Assembly (NCBI RefSeq): GCF_000972845.2
Contig: NC_040021.1
Coordinates: 7,235,291 to 7,299,290, forward strand
Reading direction: 5' to 3'
DNA length: 64,000 nt
From: Larimichthys crocea
Taxonomy: Eukaryota > Chordata > Actinopteri > Sciaenidae
Shown here piece by piece: positions 50,834 to 63,665 of this stretch. How positions within the stretch are numbered: position 1 is the stretch's first letter; every line of letters begins with the position of its first letter. The position numbers and the translations under genes are program-made. The notes below the pieces were generated by a model. The model worked only from the letters and a program-made list of their open reading frames with translations, searched no databases and was not told the DNA's origin.

Positions 50834-51765
50834 GCGTGCCATCAGTGCAATACGGCTGTGTGTGTGTGCATGAGTGTGTGTTGGTGTTATGTAAGTCTCT
50901 TACTCGTTTATAGGTTATTCTACCACAAATATATCGAGTCACAGTGATGATGAAGAGGAAGGTCCGGAGTCGTCATGCATACAAACGAGCCTGCTAATGT
51001 CTGTTAGGTGTGTGTGTGTGTGTGTGTGTGCTGAACAGGTGATCTCCTGTTTTACCTTTGTTGGACTCTGTATGGAGAGATTTTCATGCAGACCTGGATC
51101 AGTTGGTGTTGAGGCCTTCATCATTTGGCTCTGTGCAGCACAGTGAATTGAATAAATTAGAAAGCAGCCTGATTAGATGATGTAACCTGTTTGCCATCAC
51201 ATGGTAGGCTACATCATGGTTGCATCTATTCTGTTATTATCATATATAATTACTGTTTTTTTTGCATTATCTTCACAGATTTTCAATGAAATGTCATGTT
51301 GGAGAGGTTGTAATTAGACGAAGATAAATGGGCAGTTTGTACCTGTGACCCTGAAAAGGATGACTGATTTAGATGAAAGATGAATGGATATTTGAATAAT
51401 AATATATGCCTTCTGTCTAATCATCGAGTCAAGTAATTGTTTTAGCAATATTCCAGTCGTATATATATGTTACTGTGAGCACACACATGTTTTGTGTGTG
51501 GCTCTACGTGGTCAATTTCACGAACCCTTTCAAGGAAGTGTCTTAAGTTTTAAGGCCTGGGTGTCGATTGGCCACGTCAGCAGGCAGAAGTGTTATTAGC
51601 TGATCTGAACGACAAGCTCTCTCGAAGACGGTGGGAAAAAGTCTGCCGTCATAGACGAGGGCGAGACCCGATGAATCATGGAAATGGTTATTAAGGGTGC
51701 ACACTTTCACACAGCCTCTCCTCAAAAGGCACGTGTGGTGCTGCACTCGTGAAAAGTGATTGATT

Positions 51766-51895
51766 AGGACGCCGGGTAACACAGCCGGGAGAGCACATAC
51801 CACGTGTCGAGTCCTTACTGCAGCAGCACGGGTTCAAGTCCAGCCAGAGGCCGTTTGCTGCATGCCATTCACTCTCCATCAATAAAGCAAACACA
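51766..51895 (+). mobile_element. tRNA-derived SINE, decayed
   Basis: Box A-like taacacagccgggagagca (51778-51796) and box B-like gggttcaagtcc (51830-51841) are spaced as in a tRNA promoter. They are followed by the SINE body word tttgctgcatgcca then ctctccatcaataaag. The acceptor stem does not pair, so it is not a tRNA gene. Confidence 0.65.
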
Positions 51896-52767
51896 CACAC
51901 GTGGTCAATCACTGCGTGGAATGTGCATGATTGTCAGATTGTTTGTTGACATTACAGTAACTGTCAGATGTCCTGATTCTGGAGAGGCAGGAGAAGGTGT
52001 TTCAGATGCCGCTTGACCACCCGATCTGGGAATTCATCAGCTGTTGTCAACGATTTAACCTCTGGGGCCAACAGCCAATATTTTGGGGCTTCAGTGTAGC
52101 CTGGAAAACAGACACGACGTCCCCTGCAGTCAGATTAGCAACTTGACATGCAAGAATAACTAGAAAGAGAGACAGATATTTGCATATAAATGCAAAGAAC
52201 TCTACTAAATCGACACCTCTCTTGCTCTCCACTGTTGCAAGCTTGATTTGTCAATATTACTCAGACTAAAAGAGAAATGCCAGAACACTTCCCATGGCAA
52301 CATCTTGGTCCATTGCCTGCAGATCCTGCATTTATATTCAGATATCTGTTTGTAGAGATCAGAAGCATGCTGACTCTTTTGATGCTGGATATTGCAGGGT
52401 CGTCCTGTGAGGAGCATAAACGTGCTGCATGAGATTTTTCGACTAACCCGAGACAGCTGGAGCGAAGGGTAATAAGACACAACAATGGATGGACGTTTAT
52501 CACAAAAATATAAAATATACAGCGCGATGAGCGTGCATGCAGAGACAGACAGAGTAATCCTCTGAGTGATGTCCTAGTTAGTTATGTGACGGCTGTGATT
52601 GTCTGTTTATCTGTGTGTGATTCACTAATGGCTCATTCATCCATGAACCTCCAGCAGCACCCACAGCTCTCCAGACCTCATCCTGTGTGCAAGCTCTATT
52701 TTTATCTCCGATTGGTTGTAAAGTTGCCTGATGCACGTTTGTTCAGCCTTTTTAAATAGCCCTACTG

Positions 52768-52808
<41 letters not shown>

Positions 52809-53446
52809 TACACCGTCCCTCCCTGTGGCGATTAGTCTCCAGATCAAGCAGGAGTCGGGCAGCAGCTGTCCACTCCGTTCTTCTCACTTACAGCGTCACA
52901 CACACATATTTCCATACCACACATGTAGCCTGCACTTGCCCAGACACCGACATCTGAGGACGTCAGCAGCTCTTAAGTCACATTCAAACTGTTTCTAAAC
53001 GTGCACGCTTTGTTGTCTGAAAATAGATGCATCACAAACTGGAGGCTGTAATCTTTATGCTGCTTTTTTATTTGTTTCTGATCGCATGATAGATTTAGAC
53101 GTGCTGACAATTCATTTCTTTATTAATAACATGTTTTGCTTGTTTATTTTAGTTTATATACTTCCCAAGGTGCTTTGACCTCTCTTAGTTTTTACTATGT
53201 TACTAAAATAATGACTTTTAGGTTACGTTAGTTTAAGCATTTAATTGAATAGAAATTTCTTCTTTATCAGATGATACCAAGCAACAACATTAAACATAAA
53301 CAAATACATACAGAGAATGATTGTCACCTCACTTTCTTTTATTATCTAGTTCGACAGTCAGTCTCTAGCATAAACAGCTCTGCTCTAAAACAGTTAGTTG
53401 CCTGTTCCCAATGGGAGCACAGGACACCTGACCCGTCCACTCTGCC

Positions 53447-53472
53447 TTAGGGTTAGGGTTAGGGGTTAGGGT
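53447..53472 (+). repeat. Interstitial telomere-like array
   Basis: About four TTAGGG units in a row, one with an extra G. A short ggttagggttag echo stands at 53580-53591. Confidence 0.85.
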
Positions 53473-53639
53473 AAGCCAGTAGGGTGGGTCATGATCACTG
53501 ACAGTAAAAAGAATGGATGTGTTATTATTGGAGCCGTTTCTGATACTGGTGTCAGTATTGAAACAACCATAAAATTAAAGGTTAGGGTTAGAAAACTTGA
53601 CCAGTTCATGGTAAACAGCACCAAATGATAATAGGCTGG

Positions 53640-53735
53640 TGAATTGTTCAGGGTGTACCACGCCTGGATTAGGCTCCAGCACCCCGCAACTCAGATGAGG
53701 ATAAGTGCTTACAGATAATGGATGGATGGAGCTCA
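53640..53735 (+). repeat. Fish repeat tail ending in (ATGG)n
   Basis: Words cctggattaggctccagcac and gataagtgcttacagataat then ggatggatgga match the very common fish 3' repeat tail (GGATAGGCTCCAGC ... GGATAAGCGG...ATGGATGG). Confidence 0.65.
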
Positions 53736-54011
53736 CATGCGTTATGACAGTTACACAACAGAAATAGTTTGAATCCTCAATGAAAGAATCAGAGGGTCTT
53801 TTCTTGTACAGTGTTGTCTCTGATGCAGAAACAGACTGACAGGAAGCTGCGAGATGGCTGTGTGTCTGGTATGACCATGTTGATGTGAAAAAATGTGTGT
53901 CTGAGTCTGGACTAAATCTGCCTGCTGCTCCTCATTCATTATTAATTAACACCCCCATTAAAACAATCTGTCTGCACAGAGAGGACAGGACTGTGTGTAC
54001 ATCTATAGTAC

Positions 54012-54089
<78 letters not shown>

Positions 54090-54319
54090 CTGAACCAGCT
54101 GGTCACAGGGCAAGTGAGAAACGCTGCCTGGTGTGTCCCGGTCAGTCAGTCAGTCTGTCTGTAATACCTGCTATGACACAGCAGAAAGTGATCACACACA
54201 TTGTAGACCTGCACAAGTCTGACATAGATCTGCATGTTGGTCTTTGGAAGTGGCTCACATTCTGAGACACCAACCTGACCCGAGGAAGTAGCCCTGACAA
54301 CCAGCAGTCCACTGCTCAC

Positions 54320-54432
54320 AGCACTTCATGTCGCCTCACGTAACGTCCCGTCGCAACACCTCACGTTGCCTCATGTCCTATAACGTCTCCTCAGTCACAT
54401 CTCGCCTCACGTCGACTCATATCACTTCAAGT
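54320..54432 (+). repeat. Degenerate minisatellite of TCACGTCGCC-type words
   Basis: Repeated variants of cctcacgt / gtcgcctca / acgtc over about 110 bases; no fixed unit length, moderate divergence. Confidence 0.5.
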
Positions 54433-54619
54433 TGGCCCACTTCTTGAGCCCAGTCTGTGTTTCTAATCCAAAAAATGTTATGTAAGGACGAACAAAATGT
54501 CTTTTCGTAGAAGAAAAATCAGTGGTAGATTATCAATACGGTGGGCGATATAATGAATGAAGCCAGATTGAAAACTTTATTTATTTATTAATTGTAAATC
54601 TCAGTTCACTCGTTAAACT

Positions 54620-55020
54620 TTGCAGTGACACCGGTTATATTATCCACTTGTCCAGCTCCGGGTCTGGCACGACACCGGCTCTGCTCCCTGTCAGCATTCC
54701 CCTATAACCTCCACTTTCCGGTGGTCCAAAAAACGGCTGTGGTACAAACACTAACACTCCCCCGGTGCTCTGAGCTCACAGTCCGGGCAGCCCGGCTAAC
54801 AAACTGACTTAACAATAGCTATCAGCAGCTACAGTTTAGTGTCCATCAGGAAATTCTGTAAACATAGTGCCGTAAAGCGTTACGTACTTCTCTCTAATGA
54901 CTCGGAGCACAAAGTTACGTAGTGTGAGAACAGACGTACAAATGACAGAGACACCATTCGCCTGATTACAAGTCAGTGTATCGTCAACATATTTTAAACT
55001 CTGTTAGTTTATGAGAGAAA
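54620..55020 (+). repeat. Dispersed repeat related to 38820-39235
   Basis: Same word order as the intron 19 copy (see there), with a better preserved centre: ccggtggtccaaaaaacggc, gtacaaacactaac, and agtcagtgtatcgtcaacat near the end. Confidence 0.55.
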
Positions 55021-56553
55021 AGTTACATAATGGCACGAAAACTACTAAAACAACAGACGCCACTATAGCTTAGGAGTCATACAGTGAGCACTCTGATTGT
55101 TGTGCTCCCTTCTTGTGAGCAGACAGAGGGCAGTAATTAAAAAGGAGTGTTAAAGGTGTCACTGTCCAGAATGTCAAATCTAAGTTGACTTTAATTTCCT
55201 CTGGCTTACAGTCTTGACAGACACACAAAGCTCCCAGTGTCTGATCGAGGTCTGTTTAGTCAGCGTTCACAGTCCCACCCACACAGTCAGTCAGCTGTGT
55301 GGGTTTGGATGGAGCTGACTGGAAAATAGTGACAGCAGCAGCTTCAGCCTTTAAACATCAGTAATAGAGTCATGTAGACATCACTCTGTCAACCTCACTG
55401 TTTCACACACACTCACTTCACTCGTCTGCCCTCGTCTCTTTAATCCTGCACAAGATGAAACACTGACACGTTTGAACGTGACGGCATCCAGGACAAAACC
55501 AAATAAAAACAGAACAAACACTGCATGTTACATGTCCAATAAATATAAGTGATTCATCTGTTTCATCCCATTTCTGTTTTTATCAGGCCATAACATCAGG
55601 ATTTAATGCCAACAACACTCTGTATTTGTTATGTGTTAGCACAATTTAATATCAGAAGCTATATAACCAGCAGAACTCAATCAGTCATTTGATTTGGCAT
55701 CAGGCCAACCGTCCCAGTATGGTATCAGTTTCTACTGGATTTACTGGACAGCGGCAGGTCGCTCTCTGTATAAGTGGTAGAGGTCTAGTTCAGTCAGTAT
55801 CACCTACATACAGGAGTGACATACAGTGTATGAGTCGTCACAGATCTGCTTGTAGAAAAACAAACTTACTTCTGTTTTATATTCTGCTTTTCAACTTTTT
55901 ATTTTTCCAAAAAAAAATATTTCACAGTTTTGTATCTCCTGAAATATTTGTCTAAAGAAATACGCTGTTTTGTGGACATGGCGAACTTTAAACATGAATG
56001 CAGCATTTAAATATAATAATATATTCTTTTATATAACCCACAGACAGTGTTGGGTCAGATTATTAAAGATCATTTTCAGTGTTGTAAACTGTAGTTGTTG
56101 TTGTTGTTGTTGTTGTTGTTGTTAGCACGGTTATCAGCCATCCACTGGCAATCCCATGACGCCTTGGGTTTAGTCTGTGTGGTCATCTATGTGGCAGCTC
56201 TGATTATAAACACATTGCACATTGGAATAAAATAACATTTATTTAGAGGGTTGATTGAACATTGGATATCATGTAAAACTAAAACTTGCCGTGTTTTAAA
56301 TATATAATCAAAATGTAATCAATCAGTCCATGACAATTGGCCGAAAGAACAACAAAGAAAATATTTATATTACAATGACTGACCTGATGGGGGCGCTACA
56401 GTTAAAGGCCCGAAGGTCAAACAGGTTGAGCTTCGATCAGACAGACTACAGAAGGAAAATAGTTTTGTCATATTCATATATTAATTCAACAGCAAGTGAA
56501 TTGGTAAATCAGTCTCAATGTTTTAGTATGCATCACCATACCATGACATGCCA

Positions 56554-56604
<51 letters not shown>

Positions 56605-59110
56605 CTTTTCCACTGAAAGCACTCCAGTTCTCATCCCCTGGGAAACCAGAGTCTTTTATTCGAGCTGCCAGGCCTTTAGGGCTTTCCATACTGCACCACC
56701 CCCCATCACCACGATGTTTACCACCATCACTTTATCTTTCATCTCGACACAATCATCCCCTTCTCCTCTTCATCACTGGATTCTTATTCCTCTGCCTCGT
56801 TCGCCATCGTGCCTTTCCCCTGTCAATTTTCTCTGGGTCTGACCCAGAGCTGAATGATTTCAGGTTAGATCTGAAGCAATCGTCTTACGATATGCCTCAG
56901 AGCAGGTCACTCTGACCTACACATTTATATTCAGACCAGTAAATATCATCAGCCTGGTAGATCTACCAGGCATATGTGGAATATTTTGGTATCTCTTGTA
57001 TGTTTTTATCACATAAAAGTGACTTGACCAACATGCAAACATAAACCTAATGCATTCCTCTGAGTGAGACTTTCTGCCTTTCTTTCTCCACATCACTGGA
57101 CCCATTTTAGTGTCATCAGTTCTGGGTTTAAATTTGTGGCTCTGGATGTTTTTCTCTCCTCATTATTCTGTTCACTATTCTCTTTCTTCTCCCGTCGCTG
57201 CCCTCCTCTCTGCTCTCCTTCCTCGCTCTATTCTTCCTCTCTTTTGAGCTGATTCTGTGTGACTGGGAGGCCATTGTGTCCCACCATCAAACACATTGCA
57301 TACAGGCATCCATGCAGAATACACACACACACACACACACACAATCACACACACAGAGGGATGTTTGCTCTCAGTTTGTTGATCCCATTAGATGCTTGCT
57401 CGATCTGAAAGTATCACATATTGGATTAAAAAAAAAACACATGGCAAAATACAATTTTCATTTACAGGATACTTATTTAGACATTCACAGCAAAAATTGT
57501 ACTAATCCATACATTTACTATACGTCACATTCATTCAGAATATATTTTATTTGGTGTTGGAATTTGAAGGTGAAGCCACATACCTGTACTGTGTATCATT
57601 CTTAGCCTTTGCGAGTAAAATTCTCTCTTATTAGGTTCAGGTGCTCTAAACAAGCTGACACTACTGTAAAATCCTTTTAAGTCTGTAATTATAAAATGCA
57701 AACCTTTTAAACCTGCATTGAGTTCATGAAAAATTCACCAGCACATAAACAGACTGTGACATGCACTGTAACTAACCTGAAATTACCATCGCCAGAAGTT
57801 CTAATTATCTTTTCTAAAGGAGGGGGCACGAATACCACCGGGCGTTCATTTTTAAAAGTGCACAGTGTGCAACATGCAACAGAAATGCCTGAAATTAGGT
57901 TAATTAGATCCATGTTTCCTATAAAATCATTGCATTGCTTTATATGTTTTATATGTTCATAAGTACAGCTGTAAACAACAATTATTTTCACCATGGGTCA
58001 TTGAAATCCTTGAAAGTTTGTGAATTTGAGGGTAAAACACAAAACACAATCTGTATGTATCAAACTATGCTGTGTTAGGGTCCTTGAATTTGTAAGAATT
58101 TGGCCTGGAAAGTCTCGCTCATCAATCACAGCTGCATTCATTTAAGCTAAAAACAGAAGTTATATTTGATTTAAAATTTGATTACTCATCATCAGTCCTT
58201 GAGTCTGGAAATTTCAAATCAGTGAATATTTCTCATTTATTCTTTCTTCCTCCTGGCTGTACTCTGAGAATCTGTAACATTCCCACAGAACCTACAATAG
58301 ATTTGTAAATTATAGATCCTCAGCTCGCCTCTTAATATTTCATAGGCTGAGCTGACACGCTAAAAGCTTGGAGGAAGTTTTCTGCCTGAATATGAGCAGA
58401 GTTGGTGTAATTATAGACGATTGTCCCCTCATGTTTTGGAAAACGGATGCAGCATTGTACCAATCTGTTTTTTTACTGAGATAATATATCTACATAACTT
58501 CTGTAACAAAGACTGTGAAACACATTCACTGCCACAAGCCACATGTGAGTACACGATACTACAGGATGTTGTTATTTGGCAAAATTCATGTTGGCGGTTG
58601 TTTTAGATTAGTTGTGGGAGGACTAAGCAAAGGATCTATAGATAGTCCAGCTTCCTACAACTGACTAGACAGGTGCAAGGCCAGGTTTAATTGTAGTTTT
58701 TGAAATATTGAACACATTAAATACTGAATTGAAACTATTTCTCCAGGGTTGTGAGGCTCATAGCTCATCATAGAGACGTAAACATTTCCCTGTGCTTCCT
58801 CTCTGTCTAGACTATTTTTGTTAACTCTTCTTGATCCTGTCCACCTCTTTGTCTCCATTCAAACACCTTTCTTTTACAATCTTCATGAATAAACTTCATT
58901 TACTTTGTGGTGAAATGCATCTGAGCACAGTCGAGTGGAACAAGTGTTTCCTGTTGGACTTCCACTCAAACATGCCAAATGAGTGACGCAGCAGCATTTT
59001 CTTGGTTATTTCCCAGTTTTTTCCCCACAAGAAGCTGCTTGTATCGAACTCGAGCTCTGTGTTAATGTGACCTTGATGTTAAATGTCTTTTTTGTTCCTC
59101 TGGCAGGATT

Positions 59111-59221
59111 ATGGCTGCCAACATGGGGTCGATGCGTATCCTCATCAAGGGAGGGAAGGTGGTCAATGATGACTTCACCCAGGAAGCGGATGTCTACATT
59201 GAGAACGGCATCATTCAGCAG
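59111..59221 (+). CDS. dpysl5: dpysl5 first coding exon
   Basis: The exon starts at 59107 after ctctggcag; ATG at 59111 has A at -3 and G at +4, a strong Kozak context. It encodes [20 protein letters not shown] and then [17 protein letters not shown], 37 codons, aligning without gaps to human [20 protein letters not shown]. Two further in-frame Met codons (residues 5 and 8) are less likely starts because the alignment begins at the first. Donor CAG|GTAGAC, phase 0. Confidence 0.96.
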
Positions 59222-60679
59222 GTAGACCGCATTTAGACGCACATACTGTACACATGCATACACACATTAAAACATATGCTGCATCCTGACTTATTACTCG
59301 GTCATGCACACACCCCACACACACACTGTCCAGCTGTTAGCGTGACTCATTTCACAATAACACAGTACAAGAGAGCATGAACCATGCAGTGAACTCTGTG
59401 AGCCTTTCAAGATGATAGTGAACACTATAATTAGCTTGCAGAGCGTCGTCATGGAAATAAGCATCGGTTTATGTGAAGAGGATGCGTTTGACTCAGAAAC
59501 CTGGAAAGCTGTACGACCGCTAAATCTCTCCACAGCAACGGCAGCACGCGAGCTTAAACAGTTTGTCTTTAACAGTGTTTCTTTTAATCTTTCAGTGCAT
59601 TATGTAGGTGATAATGCACAACAAAGTGTGCAGATGTAAAAAAAAATAATGGCTAAAAAGTGAAGGCTACGAACACTGTAACGCAAAGCAGAGTGGTATT
59701 TCTCTTCTGGCTCCATCATACTCCCACTCAGCTGCAAAGTGTTGGCACTGTCTTTGTCAACGTTCAAGGATGGCCGTATCTTATTAACAGTCATGTTAGC
59801 TGCTCTGTGAGGCTGTACTTAAACACAGCTGTACTGCAAGCTACTGTCAGCATGCTTACATGCACAGTTACAACGCTAATATGCTGATGTTTAGCAGGTA
59901 TGATGATAATCACAATAGTAGTTATAATAGTAGTATACTAGCTATAAAAATAAAAGAGATACAATAAATACAAGTAAACAAATAAATACAGAAATATACA
60001 TTTTGGTGGGAAGTGTCAAACTGTGCTTCTGTTGGGAAGCTCATAAATGATCAACTATGGCATAATACTGAGACTAGACCATCGTGCAAAGGCACCGTCA
60101 GTGAAAGATGAGTGGCGTCTGAATTGATTGACGACAATCATGCAGCATAGATGAGACTGCTAACATTTGTTATTTAGCAGCAGACACAAAGTACAGCTGA
60201 GCCTGATGGGAATCTTTAGTTTTGCAGGTATTTGATCAATTCATCCAATAATTGTTGAGCTATTTCAGACCAAACATAAAAATCTGCATCAGGTTCATTG
60301 TGGTACAATGTGCCAAACGTCTCTCTTATCCAAAGAACCTTTGATGGACTCTCTTTTAATATGCCAGCTCAATTTAATGGACTACATTAAAGCTCCATTG
60401 ACCCAAACGCCAGTGTCCTTCACAGCCCTTTATCGTCTTTATACATTCATTGGTTAAGATGCATGTTATCGGGACAGACCGCATATTAATGAAGTTGTGT
60501 AATTTGTGTGTTTGTGTTCTCCGTGGCAGGTTGGAAAGGAACTGATGATACCAGGCGGCGCCAAGGTGATTGACGCCTCTGGAAAGCTGGTGTTGCCGGG
60601 CGGAATAGACACCAGCGTGCATCTGCAGGAGACTTTCATGAACGCCAGCATTCAGGATGACTTCTACAGCGGGACCAAG
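59111..60679 (+). CDS. dpysl5: Dihydropyrimidinase-related protein 5 (CRMP5), 3'-partial
   Basis: Two coding exons are visible (59111-59221 and 60530-60679; 87 residues); the rest of this roughly 560-residue protein lies beyond the window. CRMP family members resemble dihydropyrimidinase but have lost catalysis; CRMP5 is a neuronal cytosolic protein that modulates neurite outgrowth and microtubules. The reading [33 protein letters not shown] and [20 protein letters not shown] matches human DPYSL5 closely, and both exon lengths equal the human ones (37 and 50 codons). Transcription is co-oriented with dnmt3a. Confidence 0.96.
59222..60529. other. dpysl5: dpysl5 intron 2
   Basis: 1.3 kb; short CA-rich patch near 59304-59328 and AT-rich sequence. 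No exon or repeat recognised. Confidence 0.75.
60530..60679 (+). CDS. dpysl5: dpysl5 second coding exon
   Basis: 50 codons, phase 0 to 0, acceptor ccgtggcag, donor GTACAC followed by (AC)n. It encodes [20 protein letters not shown], then [20 protein letters not shown] and [10 protein letters not shown]. The GGIDT segment corresponds to the start of the amidohydrolase barrel. True dihydropyrimidinases have a metal-binding HxH there (THTH); this protein has SVHLQ, so the metal site is lost, as in other CRMPs. Confidence 0.96.
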
Positions 60680-62206
60680 GTACACACACACACACACACA
60701 CACACAGGACTGTGTTATGACTAGGCTCGTCAGCATGCCTGTGATTAAACACATTTAGAAAGTAGAGACAGCTGTCATACACATTCTCTCTCTCTCTGTC
60801 TCTCTCTCTCTTTGTCTGTCTCTCTCTCACTCTCTCTTTTTCTATACTCAAATCTTCAGCCTGTTTTCAGCTTCATATGTTCATCAGGAAAAAATGACCA
60901 CCATGTGTTCATCACACTGGTTGTGTAGGAAGTAAACCCAAACAGCTGTCAGAAAGTTTCTGGTCGAAAGCAAAGACTTCTCTCTTTACACACAGCTGTT
61001 CGCTCTGCCTTCATACTCGGGTTTATTAGTTAAATTCCTTCGGATGCTCTGCGTGTTTTCCGTTGATCTCCTGAGTCTCCGAGCAGAGAGGATGAATTAA
61101 TAATTAGGAGACTTAAAAATTCAAAACAAGGAGTGTAATTGTTGCCTGCAGTGGTTTGTGTTGGAGGATGTTGTTGGTTGATTTTGTTGTTGTTGCCTGA
61201 TTTTTATCACTGGGGGGTTCAAGTCAGTAACTGGGTGTACAAGTGTGTGGCAGTGATTATCGATAATGTAAACTGGGACAAAGATCAAATAAATTACATA
61301 GATAATGAGATAAAATATGAAGTTGCTTTACTTCCTTTTCTAATATAGTGAGGAAAGTATCTCTAATAATATTAAAAGATTTATGTATAAAAATAGATTT
61401 TGCTTATACTGTGTAAAGTATTATGCATGTGCTGTATTTGACATAAAGCAGCATATTTATCTTTATATTTTTATTTTGGCTAAGTCGCATGGTAACTATT
61501 AAAAGCGAAATATCATTGGACATTTCTGGGGTGTTCCTTAATAAACATTAGAAATTAGTTTATCTAACAGGGTTACATACAGTATGTATATGTCTCTATA
61601 TGCACTTCTTCTAAACATTGCTGTGTGTGTTTGGAGGATTTTGTGGTAAATGCTGCAGGCGCTGTATCTCAGTGGTGTGAGTCTGAAGGAATGCCAACTG
61701 AAGAGCGGTGAGAGGAATTTGAGGCAGGATTGAATCGTCCATATGCCAGCTTTACCCGGCAACCCCCCAATTGCCAACCCCTACCCATTGACCTCGCTGC
61801 CGTGGCAACCAAGCCCAGCTCTCGGTGTGGAAGCGAGAGGAAGCAAACGTGTGCGCACGCATGGCCGTGGTAGTATTGTGTGGTCTCCATGGTGACTGCG
61901 TTGCCGCGGCAACGACTCATGTGCAATTGTGATAAACCCCCCAAAACTATTTCCCTCCCAATGCATCCTCTTCCCTCCCACCCATCGTTTTGTAACAGTC
62001 TGCTGCTTCCTCTCTCTCTCTTCCTTCGTTCCTTTCTTCCTCTCGACTGTTTCCTCTGCTTCACCCTCTTCTGTCTCACCCACTGCTGCCCTCTGGGACA
62101 AACTCAACATGACTGACAGCCGGACGAGAGATTTATATAACACGGTCAACTGTAGAAATGTGAAACACGCAGCGTAGATGTGTTTATACATTTGTGTGTC
62201 CAGATA

Positions 62207-62287
62207 TTGACATTTCAACATGGGGACCTATGGAGTCTGACTCACTTCTATAGCCAGCCCCAAGAGTACGTTTGAGGAACTCTTATC
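62207..62287 (+). repeat. Fragment of percomorph dispersed repeat family R1
   Basis: tgacatttcaacatggggac then ctatggagtctgactcacttc and gtacgtttgaggaactc: the last fifth of the family only. Confidence 0.65.
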
Positions 62288-63379
62288 TTGCTTTACAGGG
62301 GTTGAAATCATCTAAACCTAAACCCAAACCTACTCTACAACATTTGTACTATTAACTACAAACCAAATACACTATCCTGTACTAACACCGTACTTAAGTT
62401 TGAACCCCTCTCACTATCTACTGCTGTATTGATCAACCATATCCATAAAATTTTTATTTCAGATTGACTGAACTGGATCGCATCAGATGTTTTCCAAATA
62501 CTCAGCTAGAATATTAGCAGTCCAGCTCTTTATCTCTCCCAGCAGGCACTGCAGAGATCTTTTTAATGTCTCTGCAGGCAGGAGAGGGAGATGAGGAGGA
62601 GGAGGAGGATGAAAGAAGATGAGGTGTTGAGCTGTAATGTGATGTATTGAGAGGTTCTGATAGAGGCTGATCAGAGCTGCAGTGGTAATCTGTCTGACAC
62701 TGATAGCTTCTCCCAGAGTCAAGCCTACAGAGATCCTCTCAGATCAGTCATGTCAGACTCACTCTCAGAGTCTCCTCCTCTCTCACACATACAGAAAATG
62801 TCTTTTTTTTATTTTAGACCAGCAAATACTCACATTTAAAAGGTTGGAATCAGTGCTAAATCGATTATCAGCATAGCTGCCAGCAGTAGATGTTAATTTC
62901 CTTTCGATGGACTAACACCACACACTGAAAGATGCACATTTCCTCTCCCCCTCTCTGTCAGTTTCACTTTCTCATCATTGGATTATCGTCACAGCAGGGG
63001 TTGGGGGTCTTAAACAGTGCGGGGTATTCATGTCAAACACTGTTTGGGGTTTACAAATCACCAGCCACTTTAGCCGTGCTGTCAAGGGGCAGTAATATGT
63101 TTAAAGAACCCGAGGGGAGAGACAGTATGTGGGCTGTACTGGGACCTGTCAAGAGAGCTGTTACAACATAAGGGAAATACTGTCTAACAACAACGACAGC
63201 AAAGCGTCAAATCACTCGCATTGTTTACAGTATGTCACCCAGGAAGACCCACATACGTCCAATCAGCAGAGCCGTAAGACCACATTAAATAAACCTGGAA
63301 AGTAGATTGTGGACACCTTAGCTCAGGATTGTTCATCCCTACCACATGCTCACTTAACCATAACTGCAGCTGCAAGAAA

Positions 63380-63665
63380 ACATGTAAAGATCCTTTAAGA
63401 GATGTCATATAAATAAGGTAACTGTAATGATCCCACAGTGGGGAAATTCACTTATTGCTGCAGCTCATATACACAAGGCTGATAAGAAATGACTCATAAA
63501 TAATAAATATATGGAATAAAGTCATGAAGTCATGCTGGTGTTAAAGAGTTTGATGGCTGTTGGAATGAAGGACCTGTGGTAGAGCTCCTTCTTACATGGT
63601 GAAGGAGCTGTTTAAGGCCTCCACAGGAGGTGAGAGGAGTTGTTCATGATGGATGTTAGCTTTGA
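63380..63665 (+). mobile_element. Fish LINE 3'-region fragment
   Basis: gatcccacagtggggaaattc, tgatggctgttggaatgaag, gacctgtggtagagctcctt and aaggcctccacaggaggtga are words of a LINE family widespread in fish. Shortened and without an open frame. Confidence 0.6.

Larger units (their letters stand above)
50385..59106. other. dpysl5: dpysl5 intron 1 (8.7 kb)
   Basis: Holds a cluster of ACGTTAA words (50422-50650), long (TG)n at about 50776-50830, a tRNA-derived SINE (51766-51895), (CA)n at about 52770-52806, an interstitial telomere-like array (53447-53472), a fish repeat tail (53640-53735), interrupted (TG)n at about 54014-54088, a degenerate TCACGTCGCC array (54320-54432), a dispersed repeat (54620-55020), (GTT)9 at about 56096-56122 and (TG)n at 56556-56601. 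57600-59106 shows nothing assignable. Confidence 0.72.

Noticed and set aside
61660..61745. Possible tRNA-like sequence (ctgtatctcagtggtgtgag ... ggattgaatcgtcc)
   Set aside because: Box A- and B-like words are present, but stems do not pair and no tail or duplication was found. Too weak to call a SINE.
61669..62221. Long overlapping minus-strand frames (136 and 146 codons)
   Set aside because: They come from a pyrimidine-rich low-complexity stretch (tccctcc/cttcctctc). No domain and no splice structure.
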